64,000 bases of DNA, taken from NCBI GenBank assembly GCA_951230915.1, contig OX579636.1:41233912-41297911 (forward strand), read 5' to 3'. The position numbers and the translations under genes were made by a program. The DNA comes from Antitrichia curtipendula. Lineage: Eukaryota > Streptophyta > Bryopsida > Hypnales > Leucodontaceae. Positions 23,038 through 37,475 of the stretch are shown here, piece after piece. The notes under the pieces are model-generated. The model saw nothing but the letters and a program-made list of their open reading frames with translations. It ran no database searches and was not told the origin of the DNA. Positions within the stretch are counted from its first letter, which is position 1, and every line of letters begins with the position of its first letter.

Positions 23038-25534
23038 AAGGAAGCCATGCGCGGAGAGTTCTTGGGGTGTGTGTAGGGAGCCCAGTCTCAACTTCCAGAT
23101 CATATAAAAGCAGGGTCTGCTCCTCAGTTTCTTATGAAATTCTGGCGAACTCAGAATACAAAGGCCAGCACTGCTCAGGTTCAAGGCGATTCTCAGTTAT
23201 CTGGGCCAGGCTAGGCCTTTTACAGTCAACGCTCTTTGCTTGCTCATACAGCCCATACGTGAAGATGTATACATCTGTTACAGGAGTGGCTATTGTTGAG
23301 GCATCCAACGTTTGCTAGCGTGTAGCTCCTGACTACGAGGACCCTTCAAGGGATCGAGCAACGAAGAGCACTTTCAACAGAGATTTGCGCCGATTGTTGA
23401 TACGAGTATCTGCACCGGGGTGACACTGATTACACCAAGCGTTCGACGAGGTACAATCGAGCCAGATTAGGTTGAACCGCAATCTGTAACACAATTCTTA
23501 TGCACATTTTTTAATGCCATTGGGGACACTGTTGTCGCCTGTGAATGTATCAGACCTTGCATTTACTTCTGTCATTGGAGGATTGGAGCAACGATCAATC
23601 GTTTGCAAGCTTTCTTCCTATGCTGGTCCATGCATTTCGTGAGTACCGTAACATGTAGACCCCACGAAACCAAGTTCTCTAGCTTACGAGGATTCTATTA
23701 CAGTATCACACCCCGCTACAGAAGTCAATTATCTTAATTATCTGAGGTCTCGTTGATGTTGTCTCTCCACTTGGCAGGAACCTTTTTTCTATTCAAGCGG
23801 TCAACCTGCTTGGCGATGTCGGTTTCTTGCATCGATAGTTGAACATGGCCTTCTTTATTACCTAAACTGCTGAATCGAGTTTCTTATATAAGCTCTTCAA
23901 CTGATTTACTTTTTCATCTTTGGGGGTTTCACGTACATCTCAACATTCTTTGCGGGTGGGTGGGTGGGTGTTATTGGTCCAAAAACTAGTAGAAGAATAA
24001 GCAATAATTCTTGCCTGATCAGTTCTGAGTTCAACGGCTTCAACGAAGTCCATTCACTTCAAAACTCTACTCCTGCACTCAGAATTGAGTGTCATGTGAA
24101 ACTCACAATGCGTGTAACCCTCTACTGTAGTGAACAATCAGCTCTTATTTCATGCAGGTCCGCGGATCAGAAGGCACATGAGCGTACATTCTTACCAGTG
24201 AATATCACAGGCTGTCAATTTCTGAGCATGGCCCGGCTCGATCTCCAGAGCGACTGAGTCTCTGTAAGTTACAGATGGAGATGGAATGCTGCCCATACTG
24301 TGTGGCTGGTGAGGTTTCTCCTGTCAAGCTGTGGGAGCCTGGCTGATGGATCGATGGACGGAGGTTCTCACCACCCAGTCACTTCACAGAGGAGCAGGTA
24401 ACAGCGGGAAAAAAACATTGCTACTTTTCACAAAGCGGGAGTCTCAAGGCAATATCTGCAACAACCACAGCGAAGAAACTGGTTATCATGTTACGAATAA
24501 GACCAGCCAGGCTTGAAAGCTGCAGCAATATTTTTTTAGACTTTATGGAAGGAACTATGTTTCAACAAGTGGTACAATACACGTGGAGCAACATGTAAAG
24601 TAATTGAGCCTCTTTGAAGGCGATTCAAGGATACAATGACATGACACTTAATGTAGACACGCCTTTATTCTGTCTCTGGACCAATCCCGTTCAAATGAAC
24701 TCCCTTTGCTCATTTCAGAAGAAGGATCTAGGAGTGATCTCCTATCACTCATACCAAAAGTGAACCATGCACATTCACAGATTCTCAAAGTTGAAATGAA
24801 TGCGGGGATATTGTTTGGATTGGATTGGTTGTAAGCAAATAGAATAAGTTGCTTCTACCTTAGAGCATCTCCAATCTTTTGAGCCTGCATCATTGGAGAA
24901 TTGCAAACCAAGCAGGGCTGGAAAAAAGATGGATCCATGAAAATGTAGCTTGCCATAGTGGTCTGCTAAATAAAGCCAATGTGTAAACTTCATATTGGCC
25001 ACTCTTCTTCTAGCCTCGTCTGCCGTTTTTAACAGTTGGAGCGAAACATTATAGCAAGTAACAATTGGATGCACAATAATTGGTGTGCCTTTCCCTAACC
25101 CCCAAAAAATCAATAGATTTCTTGAGCTACAAATTGAGGAAGTCAAGGTCAGAAGAACACTGGACTGACTGGAGCAAATCTGAATTGATTTTCCTTGTCA
25201 TTTCACTTGTCTTGAAGTCCACTCCCTAGATTGTTGGAGTTGCTCTTATAGCATGTAATGCCACGAAAGACTCAATGTCATGACTTTCAAAGTTATTTTA
25301 GAGATGAGCAATTCAACTACTCATATCGTATCACAAGATAATTTGGGGCTCAAATGTATGGTGACGCACCTATTGTTTACGGATTAAGGGCATATCCATA
25401 GTTACAATATTAAAAGAGACTGAAGTTGTAACCATTTAAAAAAAATGATAATTAAACTTTTAGAAAATTTATGATTTCCATATACCTACAAATGGTTTGT
25501 AACCCCAACTTATAAGTTTGACTAGAAAAACAAC
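23038..25534. other. RNC1 3' flank and intergenic DNA
   Basis: Mixed base composition, higher G+C up to ~24.5 kb, then falling. It probably includes the RNC1 3' UTR. Several open frames (for example 24775-25146 minus, without an ATG) match nothing I recognise. Confidence 0.4.
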
Positions 25535-26464
25535 TTAACCTGTAAAGTCCCATTGTCCCCTTGGGGGGAGAAAATGGATTTTGGGCAGGTTTCTATGGTC
25601 TCAATATTTGTCTCGATTTTCTAAACTTTCATGTGAAGATGGAAAAATACATTAGCTTTCCAAAAATATAATTTTTATTTTAATTGGAGTTAGGAAGCAA
25701 AAGTTATGGCACAAAAAGCCCTTTTTTTAGTTCGCCGGGCAAAAAAAACTTCAAAAGAACTTGAAGTAAAAAGTAAATTTAATTTATTTTGTATATATTA
25801 TATTTTTATGTACATGAGAAGCTTTGAATTAATCCATTTGGATTTATTTCATGAAAGTTATGGACAGTCTTATTTTTTGGACAATTGGAGCACCTTCTTG
25901 AAAAAATAACTCGTAGGATTCATTTCTGACCTCAATTTTCACAAAGTTTAAGAATAAAAAGTTTCACAAGGTTAATATCTCTTGCTAGAAGAATCTCATT
26001 GTTGAGATTGGAGTATTTCAATTCCATCTTAGAGCTATTAACAATTTAGATTTTCCTTCAATCTTGAACCTACTTCTATTAAACAACTTTTTAATGAGTA
26101 ACTGAACTAAGTTTTGTTTTGTTTTAATTTTTTTCTTAGACTCTCAATTCAATTCTTTATCACGCATAATTAAAAATTAAAAATCAGTAGAGTAAAAATT
26201 ATAAGTTATGAAGGTTCAAAGTCCAAAAATGTAGTCAAGCAAGGTGCAAAAAAACTTATTTCCGTTACTTTAAACGCAAATAGCTTGCAATCTACACGGG
26301 CAAAATTTGCAAAAAATTTCCCACACGGTTTAATGTTAGTCTAGTACAAGATCCTATGGTTAGATATGCAACAAAAACAATGAAATTTTTTGACTCTTTG
26401 TTGTAGAAATGGCAAATTTTAGTGGGTTTTGATGGAAAAGAAGCCTTGGGACTTTAGGGATTAA
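25535..26464 (-). mobile_element. TTAA-flanked inverted-repeat element, copy D (930 bp, reverse orientation)
   Basis: TTAA at 25535-25538 and 26461-26464. Ends CCTGTAAAGTCCCA and TTGGGACTTTAGGGA are inverted repeats. It has AAAATGGATTTTGGGCAGG near the left end, the reverse complement of the mark in copies B and C. Inner words such as GTACAAGATCCTATGGTTAG are shared with copies F and G. Confidence 0.78.
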
Positions 26465-27762
26465 GGTGATGTTTGTAGGGCAATCCACCTCGGTATCAAG
26501 TACCATTAGTACAGTAAATAAGTTCACTCCATCATTTTGGGGACAAAAAGAGTGAAATTATTCTTCAACTTGTCTAAAGAATCTTTTGGTATTAGCATAG
26601 CAAAAATTGAATTTTTGTAGGGACAATATATTCTACCACATATTACTTTTTCTTCTACAAGAAATAATTGAATTAACAATAATGAAGGTTCTTTCTGCTT
26701 TTGTATAGTATAAGACTTGAGATTGGATGGTGGTCAATTAGCAAGTTGCAAATGGAAAAATTATAATCTTGATGAGTTTTCAAAGAAAAATTTCTTTGAA
26801 AGGTATCTATAAAAGAAATTGTAAAATCTGACCAAATGGATAATCTCTAATCATGATATATAAAATCTAATTTTTTTTATGCAAACTTCTAAAAGATTGA
26901 AAAAGCCATATTTTATAACACTACCTAGTTTCATCCCATGGACAATTTAGAGATCAAGTAAGCATTGAGCGAGGCATTGAGAGATGTTATGATGTGTATT
27001 AGCCTCAAATAATTTATAATATTGCATTAGATCGTTTATATTTTGCATTCAATAAGAGAATACTTAGGTTGTACGCAGACCATCCAAAATGCAAAAAAAT
27101 AATGAAATCCAAATATACAATGGTCATGAATATAATTAATCTCTTTCTTTAAAATCAATCAAAATGATAAAATGATAACATTTTTATTTATTTATTGTAG
27201 TTCTATTGGAGGTTTGAATATAATTTTTTCTTTGGAAATGTTTTAATCTATAATTTCAAATCGAGCATGATACTTATGGTTTAACAAAGATCATAGTATA
27301 ATAGTATAGCAAAAAAAATTTGAACTTCGGTTTAAAAGAATTGGGAGTCTTGATACTTAAGAAATTTAAATAAATTTAAATAAATTTAAATAAATTCATT
27401 ACAAAGTAAATAAAAGTAACACCTTTAAGTTGTATAGATTAGTAGTAATTTTCTTTTAAATAAAATGACATTTCATCATGACACAAAGTCGTGATTGTAC
27501 TAAGATGGTATCTCATTTCCATTCTATTTATGCATTTATCTTAGATTTTCAACAACATAATACTTACATGATAACATCACATCCAAAATTAAAATTAAAA
27601 TTATAATAATATTTTAAAATTATTTAGGTCATTTAAATTTTTTGTCGGATTTTGTTAGTAATTGAAAGAAGGTTCCTAATTTTCAACAAATGTTAGATTT
27701 TCTTAATTTTGTTTGAATAAATTATATATCTTTTAAGAAAAAAATAAAAATAAAAAATAAAG

Positions 27763-27810
<48 letters not shown>

Positions 27811-28564
27811 TAAGCTCTTATGTTCAAATTTTGTGTAATTAATGTCAAAATATACCATATAAGAACAATACTTATTGGTCAAATAATCACAATCAATTGT
27901 GTTTCCCTTAACCCTCAAAATTTTGAGCGACCCCAAAATCCAAAATGGATCAAATCATTTTTAGAATAGCCATTTGTAGATTTAGAAATGTAAAGAGTCA
28001 CTCAAACATGGACTCTTTTTCAAGAGAATCAAGTTAGCTATGAAGTTGTGTATTTAGATTTAGATGAAGATTCAATGTTGAATTTACAAAAATTTACAAA
28101 GCATGGGTTTTTTAGGGGTAAAGTGTTAACAAAGCTAGGCCTAGCCTTTGGAATGGGAGAGAGGCAGTTAGAATTTTTTGGCGCGCTTTTTGAAGCAATG
28201 CATGGCAAGCTACGTGAGAGACATCGCGAGGGAAACCCGTTGGAATGCATGCAATTGGTTTTCTTAGTCAGTTGAAGTGGAAAAATAATGAGGTTGGGCA
28301 TTGATGACATTGGAATTTCCTACCCTAGAACGTTCATGGCCCTTTTTTCAATTTTTTTTCCCTATTGTGTGTCTTTTCTTGTGTTCTTTTACTCTACTAT
28401 GTTCAATCCTGAATTTTGGCTCCACATTTGTGACAAATCTTTCATTTATCTTGTAATTTTTGAAATTTAACAATGAAGTGCTCTCCATTGCAAGACCATT
28501 TCTTTACTAATTTTTGGTCCTAAATATACAATATTTTTTTTCATGAGTGTAGAACTTGATTACC
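26465..28564. other. A+T-rich intergenic DNA with simple repeats
   Basis: Contains a short AAATTTAAAT tandem at 27362-27396 and a TA microsatellite at 27763-27808. An open frame at about 28025-28275 (plus) reads like protein (KHGFFRGKVLTKLGLAFGMG) with good codon texture but is not identified; it may be a captured gene fragment. Confidence 0.35.
27763..27808. repeat. (TA)n microsatellite
   Basis: Uninterrupted TA run of about 46 bases in A+T-rich DNA. Confidence 0.95.
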
Positions 28565-29144
28565 TTAAAACCCCGAAGTATTTTCTGCCAAAAACCACTC
28601 AAAACTACCACTTCTGCTGCATTCACTTAAGGAAACCAATTTTTTTGTTTTTCTGGGAATTAAATTGTAGGATCTTGTACTTAACTTGTCTGAGACCATG
28701 TAGTAAGAATTTCATCAAATTTGACCGTACAAATTGGAAGTTATTAGCATTCAAAGTTGAACAAAAAGTTTTTTTTTCAAGAAGATGCTTAAATTGCCCG
28801 AAAAACTAAGATTGTCCATAACTTTCTCATCCCTTGTCCAAATAGAACGAATCAAAGCTCTACGTATAGGTAAAAACATAATTTTTTAGGAAATAAATTC
28901 AAAATAAATAATTTTGATTCTTTGTAATTTTTTTGGCCTGCCGGCCAGTCTCCATTTCTTGCTCATTGTGCCATAACTTTTTCATCCGGCATCCGATTGA
29001 AACAAAAATTATATATCCACAAAGCTCTTGCAAAGCTACACAACCTCAAAAAATCTCAAAAAAATTCACTTCAAATTGAGACAATAGGAACCTACCCGGA
29101 CCCAAATTGTCCCCCGAGGGGACAAGCGGGGTTTTAGGGGTTAA
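28565..29144 (+). mobile_element. TTAA-flanked inverted-repeat element, copy A (580 bp)
   Basis: TTAA at 28565-28568 and 29141-29144; right end GGGGTTTTAGGGG, left end AAAACCCCGAAG, which lacks a few bases relative to the family. The interior matches copy B in order: CCACTCAAAACTACCACTT, AAATTGCCCGAAAAACTAAG, GTGCCATAACTTTTTCATCC. Non-coding. Confidence 0.72.
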
Positions 29145-32100
29145 GAATGAGCATAGGATGCCAACTTTCTAAAATATTATGTGTCTAAAAGAGCTAGTCA
29201 AAGCACAAATTCAACTCTTGAGGAGATCAATGTCGTTTTTATAGAAAACTATGTGAGTTAAAAGATAGGGTCATTTAATTCAAAGGGGGAAATTTTGATA
29301 TAATATATAGGAATACTATAGCCCCTAAATACTCGAGGCACCAAATTTTGGTACTGATAATATTTTGAAGTTAAATAAAACATAACTAAGTTGCTATTTT
29401 AAATCATTTATATTTTTGAAAAATTCTTTTTGAAGTCTAGTTTTAGCAGTCTAGTTTTTTATTTTGAAAATGATTGATTATGATTTTTCTATTTAAAATT
29501 TTGTGCAAGGGTATCCATTGCAATCTTGACTTTCCATAGTGTTGAAGGCCCTTGGAAACGAGCCTCAAATACATTAGATCTTGGAAAAAAAATCACATTA
29601 AAAAATTATTTAAGAAAAATTGTTGAGTAGATTTTGAGAAGCCATAAGTTGATTGGGGTCATACATGTTAGGTACTTTATATTCAAAAAAATTAGGTGAC
29701 CAACATTTTGATTTGACATGTGAAAAGACGATAGAAAGACTTCAAATCAATTTTACAGTTTTAGCACCCTCATGATCAAACATTCTAATTTTTCTATCCA
29801 TAAATGATAGTATTGTTGTTGTTTTTTTTTATATGATCTCTAACATATTTAGTTTGAATTTGTATAGTTATAATTCAAAAAATTTATACAACTTATCAAA
29901 ATGTTGGCTTTCTGTTCAATTTAGATCAAATTTTAAGAAGCTCAAACAAGGGCTTGGGCATTTAAAGGATAGGGCCCATAAAATGCTACATATTCTAATA
30001 TATATAAATTAATCTATATTAAAATATCCTATAGTAGGATTTTTTATTAATAAGTTAGCCTTGACAAATAGGAGCTATGCAAATTTTTCATAGTATGGTG
30101 AGTAGATGTGAATTGATAATTTCATATAGATGACAAAATGGACATAATCAAGAAAATCTATAATGAGAGGTGGTTAATTGATTGAAATTGTGCCCTAGTA
30201 TTGGTAGTGTGTATATAAAAAAAATTAAGTATAAATATAAGACATTGACCACAAGTGGCAAAAATTGTCACATTGCATGAATGGAGAGGTTACCTCAGTG
30301 GGTTCGTTCGATGAACTGAAAACTATACAATATGAGGATAAATTCATAGTTCATTTAATTTCAATCATTCAAGCCATATGTATTAAACACACTTATACTA
30401 AATGAGATGTTAATAGGATAGTTTCAATGGGGATTGTGAAGGGTTCAATGGTAGACTTGTTATTAAAAACCTCCACTTGATTAGTGGTACTTGAATTTGT
30501 TGTTGTTGGTTTCATGATGTATACCCTATGCATGTACATAATAGAGGGAAGGAAAATTTGTGAAGGATGGAGGTGTAAAAAACTAGACACTTAATTTTTA
30601 TATAAAAATATAATCATTTCAAATATAATAAGTAAGGTAAATAGGCCCACATCAAATACCCTCTTAACTCAGGTGTATACCTTAAATTACAAGGAGTGAT
30701 CTCCCCAAACTATGCCCAAGCATTGATTTCCTTGTAATATCTTTCACTTAAATGTTATAATCTTGCAATCTATGGCTTAGATTGAAACTAAACTCTATAG
30801 AAATGATGAAGACTTGACTTTCTACAAAATCCTACAGTTAATTTTGCCTAAAAATCATTTATTTTACTTTGAGCTTCAACTCTTTGTAACTTACAAAATT
30901 AAGATCTAAAACTCCTTGAAAGTGACTTAAAAGTTTAAGAGTTAAATAGATTCAAGATTTGTTACAAGTAAACATACAATTGACTGCAACCATCCATTGG
31001 ATGGATGATTAGTGTTGTGAAAAATGCACTTTATCCAATCAATAATCATTGAGGATATTTCAAATAATAACATGCAATACATTAATCCAATGAAGAAAGA
31101 AAGTATTATATGAATCAATGATATAGATAATTTGAAGAGTTTCAATTCTAAATTCCAAAGTTTCAAAATTAACCTTATTATCTTTAATTCAAGCACTTAG
31201 AGGTCAAACCACACATGCATTAATTCACTAAGTGAAAAATTAAAAAGCCAATTGTCACAATCTCACCAAATAAGAAAAAATTAATTAATTATTTTTTGGA
31301 ATGATGGGCACCAATATGCTGCCGCTGCTAAAGTGGGCCCCTCTAAATAAACAATTAACCCAAAACTATCATCATCACTATGTGTTCATCTCCCAAATCA
31401 ATATGTACCTATGTAGAAGAAACAATTTTAGAACCTCTTCCAAATACTTTGACCCTTTATAACTTTTGCATACGATATCCAAATGTTGTGTTTTTTGGTG
31501 CGTTAGAATCTCCTTTCACCTGCCAACAAGAAAATACAAAAATTTGACCAATCACATAATAGAAACTAGGCACAGTAGCAAAAAGTAGCGGATTGGAGGG
31601 GTGCCCACTTTGAGTTATTCCTTTCACCACACCTTGTTTTTATTGGACACTCAAATTTTACATTTTTAAACCATTTGCTTCATTCTCTCCCTTTAGATTT
31701 GCTTAGTGACAAGAAAACAATAATTATCAATCATGACAATTTCCTAGAAACCTTTCCAAGCTTTCCAAGTTCAGTATCAATTAGAGTGCGTTTAGATTAG
31801 ACCCGGCCCGGGAGCTCCAAATCTGAAAACTACCACTGGTTTTCATTATTCCTGACCCTCTTCCAACCTCTAGTAAGCCCTTGATTTCTGCGAATATGGA
31901 GCTGAGAAGGTTGGATGCTGGGCTGTAGTGTTTGGAAAAAACCCATCAACTAGCTCAACGTTAGCCAATGGAACTGAAAAAAAAACCCGGTTGCGATTTG
32001 AAAATATTGGCATAAATTTGGTGAAAAAATCTATAAAATTTCTATTTTTGAGTAAAAAATAGAGAAAATAACCGCACTCAATTCTTCAAAAACTAATTCA

Positions 32101-32610
32101 ATTTGAGAATTGAAGGAAATTAGCCGGTAAAACCCAAAAAGTTTTCCGAACACTGCTGGGCTGGAGCGGAATTTCATCAGAAAAAATTGCAAGCCTCAGA
32201 AGGGCCGCTCCAACGTGACCAAACCAATCTATTAATTGAAAATAGGCAGCCTGACGAATTTAGGTGCAATGCATTGTCAGCTTGTGTGAATTTCACGAAA
32301 GATGTCGGGGCTCATAAATGAGAGTGTAACAAAGATAGATTTAATAATCAACATCAGATAACACAATGATTAATTGACAAATGAAACAAATAAAGCCAAA
32401 TGAAGTGGCTTTTGCAACTATTTACCATATAAAAATTAGAAACACTGATGATTTTGAATTAACTTCACAAGCCACTTAATTTTGTGCAATTGAAGTGGAG
32501 AAAGAGAGCTATTTATACAAGTGGGTTAGTAGTAGGTAAAACAATCCATGTGGGAAATGTAAATTAGGATTAATAGGAGCACAACCGCTCATAGTTAACA
32601 TAAAAATCAG
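29145..32610. other. Intergenic DNA without recognised genes
   Basis: A+T-rich. At about 31790-32225 lies a more G+C-rich island with a short inverted pair, GTGTTTGGAAAA near 31930 against TTTTCCGAACAC near 32140. It may be a decayed small transposon, but no target duplication could be defined. Confidence 0.35.
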
Positions 32611-32982
32611 AAATTGTGTTCAAAGTCAAATTTCAGACTCCATTTAGGCATAGTAGAATAATTTTTTCAAAAATCTTTGAACTAAAAAACTTGTGTAATC
32701 AATCTAGTTTTCATCTCCAAAAATTTGTTTGAGGTTTAGAAATTCTAATAAAAAGTTATGGACAAGATTTGGAGAGGGTGTTTAAATGTCAAAGAATTTT
32801 TTTCATCCAACTCTTTTTAGATTTTTGTCCACAATTTTTTATTGGAGTCTCTAAACCTCAAACATATTTGTGGAGATGAAACTAGATTGACTCTTCAACT
32901 TTCTTTAGTTGAAATATTTATTTATTTATTTTTATTTTACTATGCCTAAATGGGGTCTGAAATTCAACTTTGAACACAATTT
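32611..32982. repeat. Fold-back element (long inverted repeat)
   Basis: Left end AAATTGTGTTCAAAG..TTTCAGACTCCATTTAGG mirrors right end CCTAAATGGGGTCTGAAATT..TTTGAACACAATTT. Arms of ~150 bp run inward through TTTGTTTGAGGTTTAGA and TCTAAACCTCAAACATA to a loop of ~60 bp. The transcript would form a long hairpin. Confidence 0.85.
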
Positions 32983-35900
32983 TTGCATTTGACAATGAGT
33001 GATCTCTCTTCAAAATATCCTATATCCTTTGAGGATTCACCATGGACAATTGATTTCTCTATAAAATCAACAACTTCATCCTACATTTTCACCAATTGTT
33101 ATGAATTGTGATTATCACATTGCCATTTAAAATATTATTGATGGTAAATGTCATTGATCTAATTTCAACAATTGTTCTTTTTTCCAAAATTTGATTAGAG
33201 TTCAAAGTATGCAATAATTAAGATTAAGGTGCTTTACAATACCTGAATTTTGATTATTTAATACCTTTTACTTGGATTTTGAACCACTAACAGTCATCCA
33301 ATGTCATGGCGCAAGGTGAGCGCCTATACGCCCTATAGGGGGAAAAAACATTCCTTAAGCAAATTTAAATGATATTGTGGTGTCTTTTCAGTTGCTTTGG
33401 AGCGACTCTCCGGAGGCTTGAGATTTTATGTAATGATATTAGGAGAATGCTAAGTCTAATAGAAGAAAAATCCCTTAGAATTGTCCACCGATGACGATGA
33501 TATGCTTAATGCCCACATGTCTGACTTGGCTACTCACGATTAAGTTGATTCTATTGCAAGAGCTTTGGGGGAGAAGATAGTTGGAGGGAAGTCTTTTCAG
33601 AGTGGTTGGCTGGGTTGTAGCGAAGAGCTAGACTACCGTATGTGAAGGTTTGATTCGGCAATCAAATATCAAAATTGAATTTCCACTTCAAATTCTTAGG
33701 GGGTCCACAACACCTTACACCATTCACAAGTTGACAATTTGACATGTGGCACTTTTTTTTTTAAATGACTTAATTTGTGTCGAATTTGACCTTCATGTAG
33801 GGTAGTTCCATGAAGACTTAGTTGCATCCACCCAATAGAAACTTGCAAGAGCATCCGAAACTATCCAGGTTCCTTCTTGTTCTTGGAGCTTTGAATGCCT
33901 AATAGAAACTAGTCTTTAGAGCCGGTCTCCACTACCCGCTTGGAAGTCCAATTCTGGACCCTCTAGGCAGTTTCCATTGCCAAACTGCTCCAGGTATGGG
34001 AGGGGGCTTGAGCCTATAGCGCAGTGAATCTTGGAACTGCTACCAATCAAATGCGCAACTTTTAAAAGCATCTTGACTTGAAATTTGTTTTTAAGCTGCA
34101 AATAACCTATCCAGTGGATCCTCCAGTCCCTCTAGGTCTATAATTCCACTTTCCTCGGACCGGAGATTGGAGGTCCAGTTGCAAATGGAATCTGGCTCTT
34201 AGAGCCCATTTCTAGTGAGCGGCTAGAGGATCTAGGCCTAGACTGCATTGCCAAAGTCAAAAACATTTTTTTTTTTTTTTTTTTTTTTCCGAGACGAATG
34301 AAACGGACAAAGTCAACAACATTTGTTGACCTTCTGGACCTGTCTAGAGTCTAGACTGTAGGCTTGCCTTTCCCAACTGTACCCTACACCAAAACTTCAG
34401 AGCTTTTTTCCTCTCCTCTCTCTGCCTGTGGTCAACCTGGGCCTCCAGTTCCGCCCCCAAATGGTTCCTCCGTACTTCTGGACACCAACTCATTCCAGAG
34501 GGGTTTCTCTCCACTTCCTCTCGAGAGAGAGGGGGAAGAAGAAAAAAACAATGCTCCTGAAGCAACACTTTCGGAGGAATCTGCATGAGTGTGTGACAAC
34601 TGTGAAAAAGCAGCAAAGTGGGACCTCTGACTTGGAAACCTCGAAATCGATTGGGGAAAGCGGCTGCTTTGGACATGCTTTTCGGCTCAACTTCTTGACC
34701 CACAAAGTTAAATAATACTCCGTGACTTAAGTCTTGCACCTCTGGATCCCACGGACACACACATCCATGGAACTTTTGCGCAGGGACCTTGCGACTTGTA
34801 TTTTGTTGTTCATGCCAGAAAGACAGGCTTCGTTTGTATGAAATCAGGAAAACCAAACATGAAAAAAGTCATAGACTCGAGATTATGCCCAGCTAATCCT
34901 GCTTTTGAGAGTTGGTGGGAATTTGAGGAGGCGGAGAGCATCACTGTTGTCCTTCAAAGTGGCTGCCTGGAGCACACTGGTTTGAAAGCCGCACAGGTTC
35001 TGAGTCCTGACATGAAATGAGATCCCTTGCCCCTCGCTAACATGCGCACCACAGGTACATCGAAATTTGATGATTCCTGCACTAAGGTAACAGTAACAGG
35101 CTCCAAGAATCGCCCTCCTAAGAGCCGAAACTGAATTATGGGTAGGCGAAGCATTAGAGAAAATTTGGACTCTTGAGAAAGCCGCTAAGAAGTGTCGGAA
35201 GGGACCCCTGTATTACATTTATTTTGGCTTGACAAACTTTTTCCCCCTATTGTCGCTCATTGTGAGTTTTGCAATCGTTATAGCATTGATTACAAAAGAA
35301 ATATTACTTAAATGGAGGAAGGGGTGGTAGTTACTATTTTGAAATATATGCCCGTTTTTATACCTTGACAAAAGTACATTGACACATAACTATACATAAA
35401 CTATACATAAAAGGAGTAAAAGTGATAGTTCTTCATGAAGTTCACACAAGTTGACACCACATCTCTGACAAAGATGCCGTCCTTTTCCTAGCTCCATAGG
35501 ACTCCCCAAATAGAGTGGCTTGTTAAAGCTTGACGGCCTTCTCGAGAGTCCAAATTTTCTCTAATGGCTTCTTGAAATAATTTTCAGTAAATTTTCCTTG
35601 AAAAACAAGTGGAATCAACATCTAACCCAAATCGTTTCATATTTTTTGGAGCTTTGTGGAATTAGTTATTAAATTTTGAAGTTGAAATGGCCTAGGGCTT
35701 TAAAATCACACACCTCCTAAAATGTACATTGTTTGTACATTGTTGAAGACTACGGAAAAGCAACATGTACTCATAGTGTACATATGAGGAGGTGGGCAAT
35801 TTTTTAGAGCATGTTAAAAGGAAATCACCCATTTCCACCCACTTAAAGCAATTTGGCCCATGTGCAACATGGAGAAGGTTGGGAATTTTTTTTTCCCATC

Positions 35901-37430
35901 TATAGGAAATATAGATGATGAAGATTCCATATTTTTCCCGGACTTTCATTTTCAAAAACGAAACTACTATGAGTTTTTTTCAAGAAGATTCTATTTGTCC
36001 TATTCTCAAAATATATAGGTACACCCATTCCCAACCATAGGATGGTTACAAAACCAATCGAAGTGATCATTGTGACTTTCTATGTACATGTTGTGATCAT
36101 TGTAGGCTTTCAATGTACACCTCACAGACATTTCTACTGCTCTTGCTAGTCATATTGTACTGTGAGCTATCACCTACATGAGAGCTGATTGGAAATTGAG
36201 CATCCTAATCTACGAGAACGGGTCACTGTTCAGAAATGGGGAATCTCCTTTACCTTATGTAGGCTCTCTTTTGGCAAGCCCTTCAATAGGGAAAAGACAA
36301 AGCAAAATATTGTCATGATTGCCCATTGACTCTCTTCTTTTAGATACTCAAGAATGAGGTGTCGCAACCTTGAGATGCGTGGTTCCGGTTCTCATGCATG
36401 CCTCAATTGCCGATCACTTTGGAGCACTGCAGGGGTTCCCATGCATGCCTCAAACGCCAATCAAATCAGTTTGGAAGGTCACTTTTAGTTGGTTTGGAGG
36501 GCTAAAATTCAACGGCACTGTGCTCGAAGACACATGAGAGCTCCTACAGAAACCATCTACTGAACTGAGGATGGCAAGAGGAAGGTACTTCTGGCCAGCA
36601 AACTGTTACAAGGAATATCCCTCGCCCGAATGCCTGGAAAAGAAATCGGTGCATGTCATGCTGCCATAGGGTCATGACTCACAGATGGAAAAAGTATTCC
36701 TCACTGACCCAAAATTAGAAAGAAATCATGGTTAGTCAGCTCAAGATTAATAAGAGTTGGCAGGAAAATCACGGAGCCTGCAAAAAAAACCCGGCGAAGT
36801 ACAAATAAACACTGGAAGTTCAAGAGCGATCAAACAGTCCCCTCCGTTGTATCAACTGAAGTGAAACTACGTATAAAAGTGATATCTTGTGATCCCCCTC
36901 CGCAACCACCAGACAACTAAGAAATGACTCCCCATTACGCCAAGAGCACAAGAACATCAAGAGATCCGGAGCAATGGCCACAATGTACAATTGAGAAAAA
37001 TCAATCAACTAGGAATTACAAATGGTGCACAGGCTTCCTCCGCTGTGGGCAAGCAGGGGAGTATGCAGAGGAGGACAGGGCCGCATCCAGGTTCACGAGG
37101 ATCTTCGCAAGCCCGCCTCCATTCTACGGACCGACCGATGTCCCGAGAGACCGAGAGGCCCAGACAAAAATTCCTGAAACGCTTGAATCAATCAGAAGCC
37201 ACATTGGTGCTACTCGGTCCGATAAGCGGAGGTCATCCTATCCACAGCCCAGCTACCTTACGAATAAATGAGACACTTGGGCAACAGCCACACTAGTACC
37301 GGTACAGCGCTCGAACGGGCTTCAATCTCGTCATTACACTCAACGCACAATGGGTGCTTGGGTTCCTCTCCCACGACACAAAAAGCGTGGAACGTCACGC
37401 TCAGCTGCAATGCAATGCAAGCCTTTTGCG
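32983..37430. other. Intergenic DNA, partly G+C-richer, and GT31 3' flank
   Basis: A run of 23 T lies at 34266-34288. 34300-35150 and 36200-37400 are G+C-richer with several open frames, the longest 170 codons (34344-34856, minus), but none resembles a known protein. The right part probably includes the 3' UTR of the GT31 gene. Confidence 0.35.
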
Positions 37431-37475
37431 TCTCTCTCTCTCTTAATCTCCCTCCCTCTCTCTCTCTCTCTCTCA
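37431..37475. repeat. (TC)n microsatellite
   Basis: Interrupted TC run just 3' of the GT31 gene, probably within its 3' UTR, where it reads as GA on the transcript. Confidence 0.9.

Noticed and set aside
34266..34288. Poly(A) tail of a retrocopy (minus strand)
   Set aside because: No coding sequence or duplication beside the T run; treated as a simple homopolymer.
34344..34856. 170-codon minus-strand frame
   Set aside because: No recognisable domain, and overlapping frames of similar length on the other strand.
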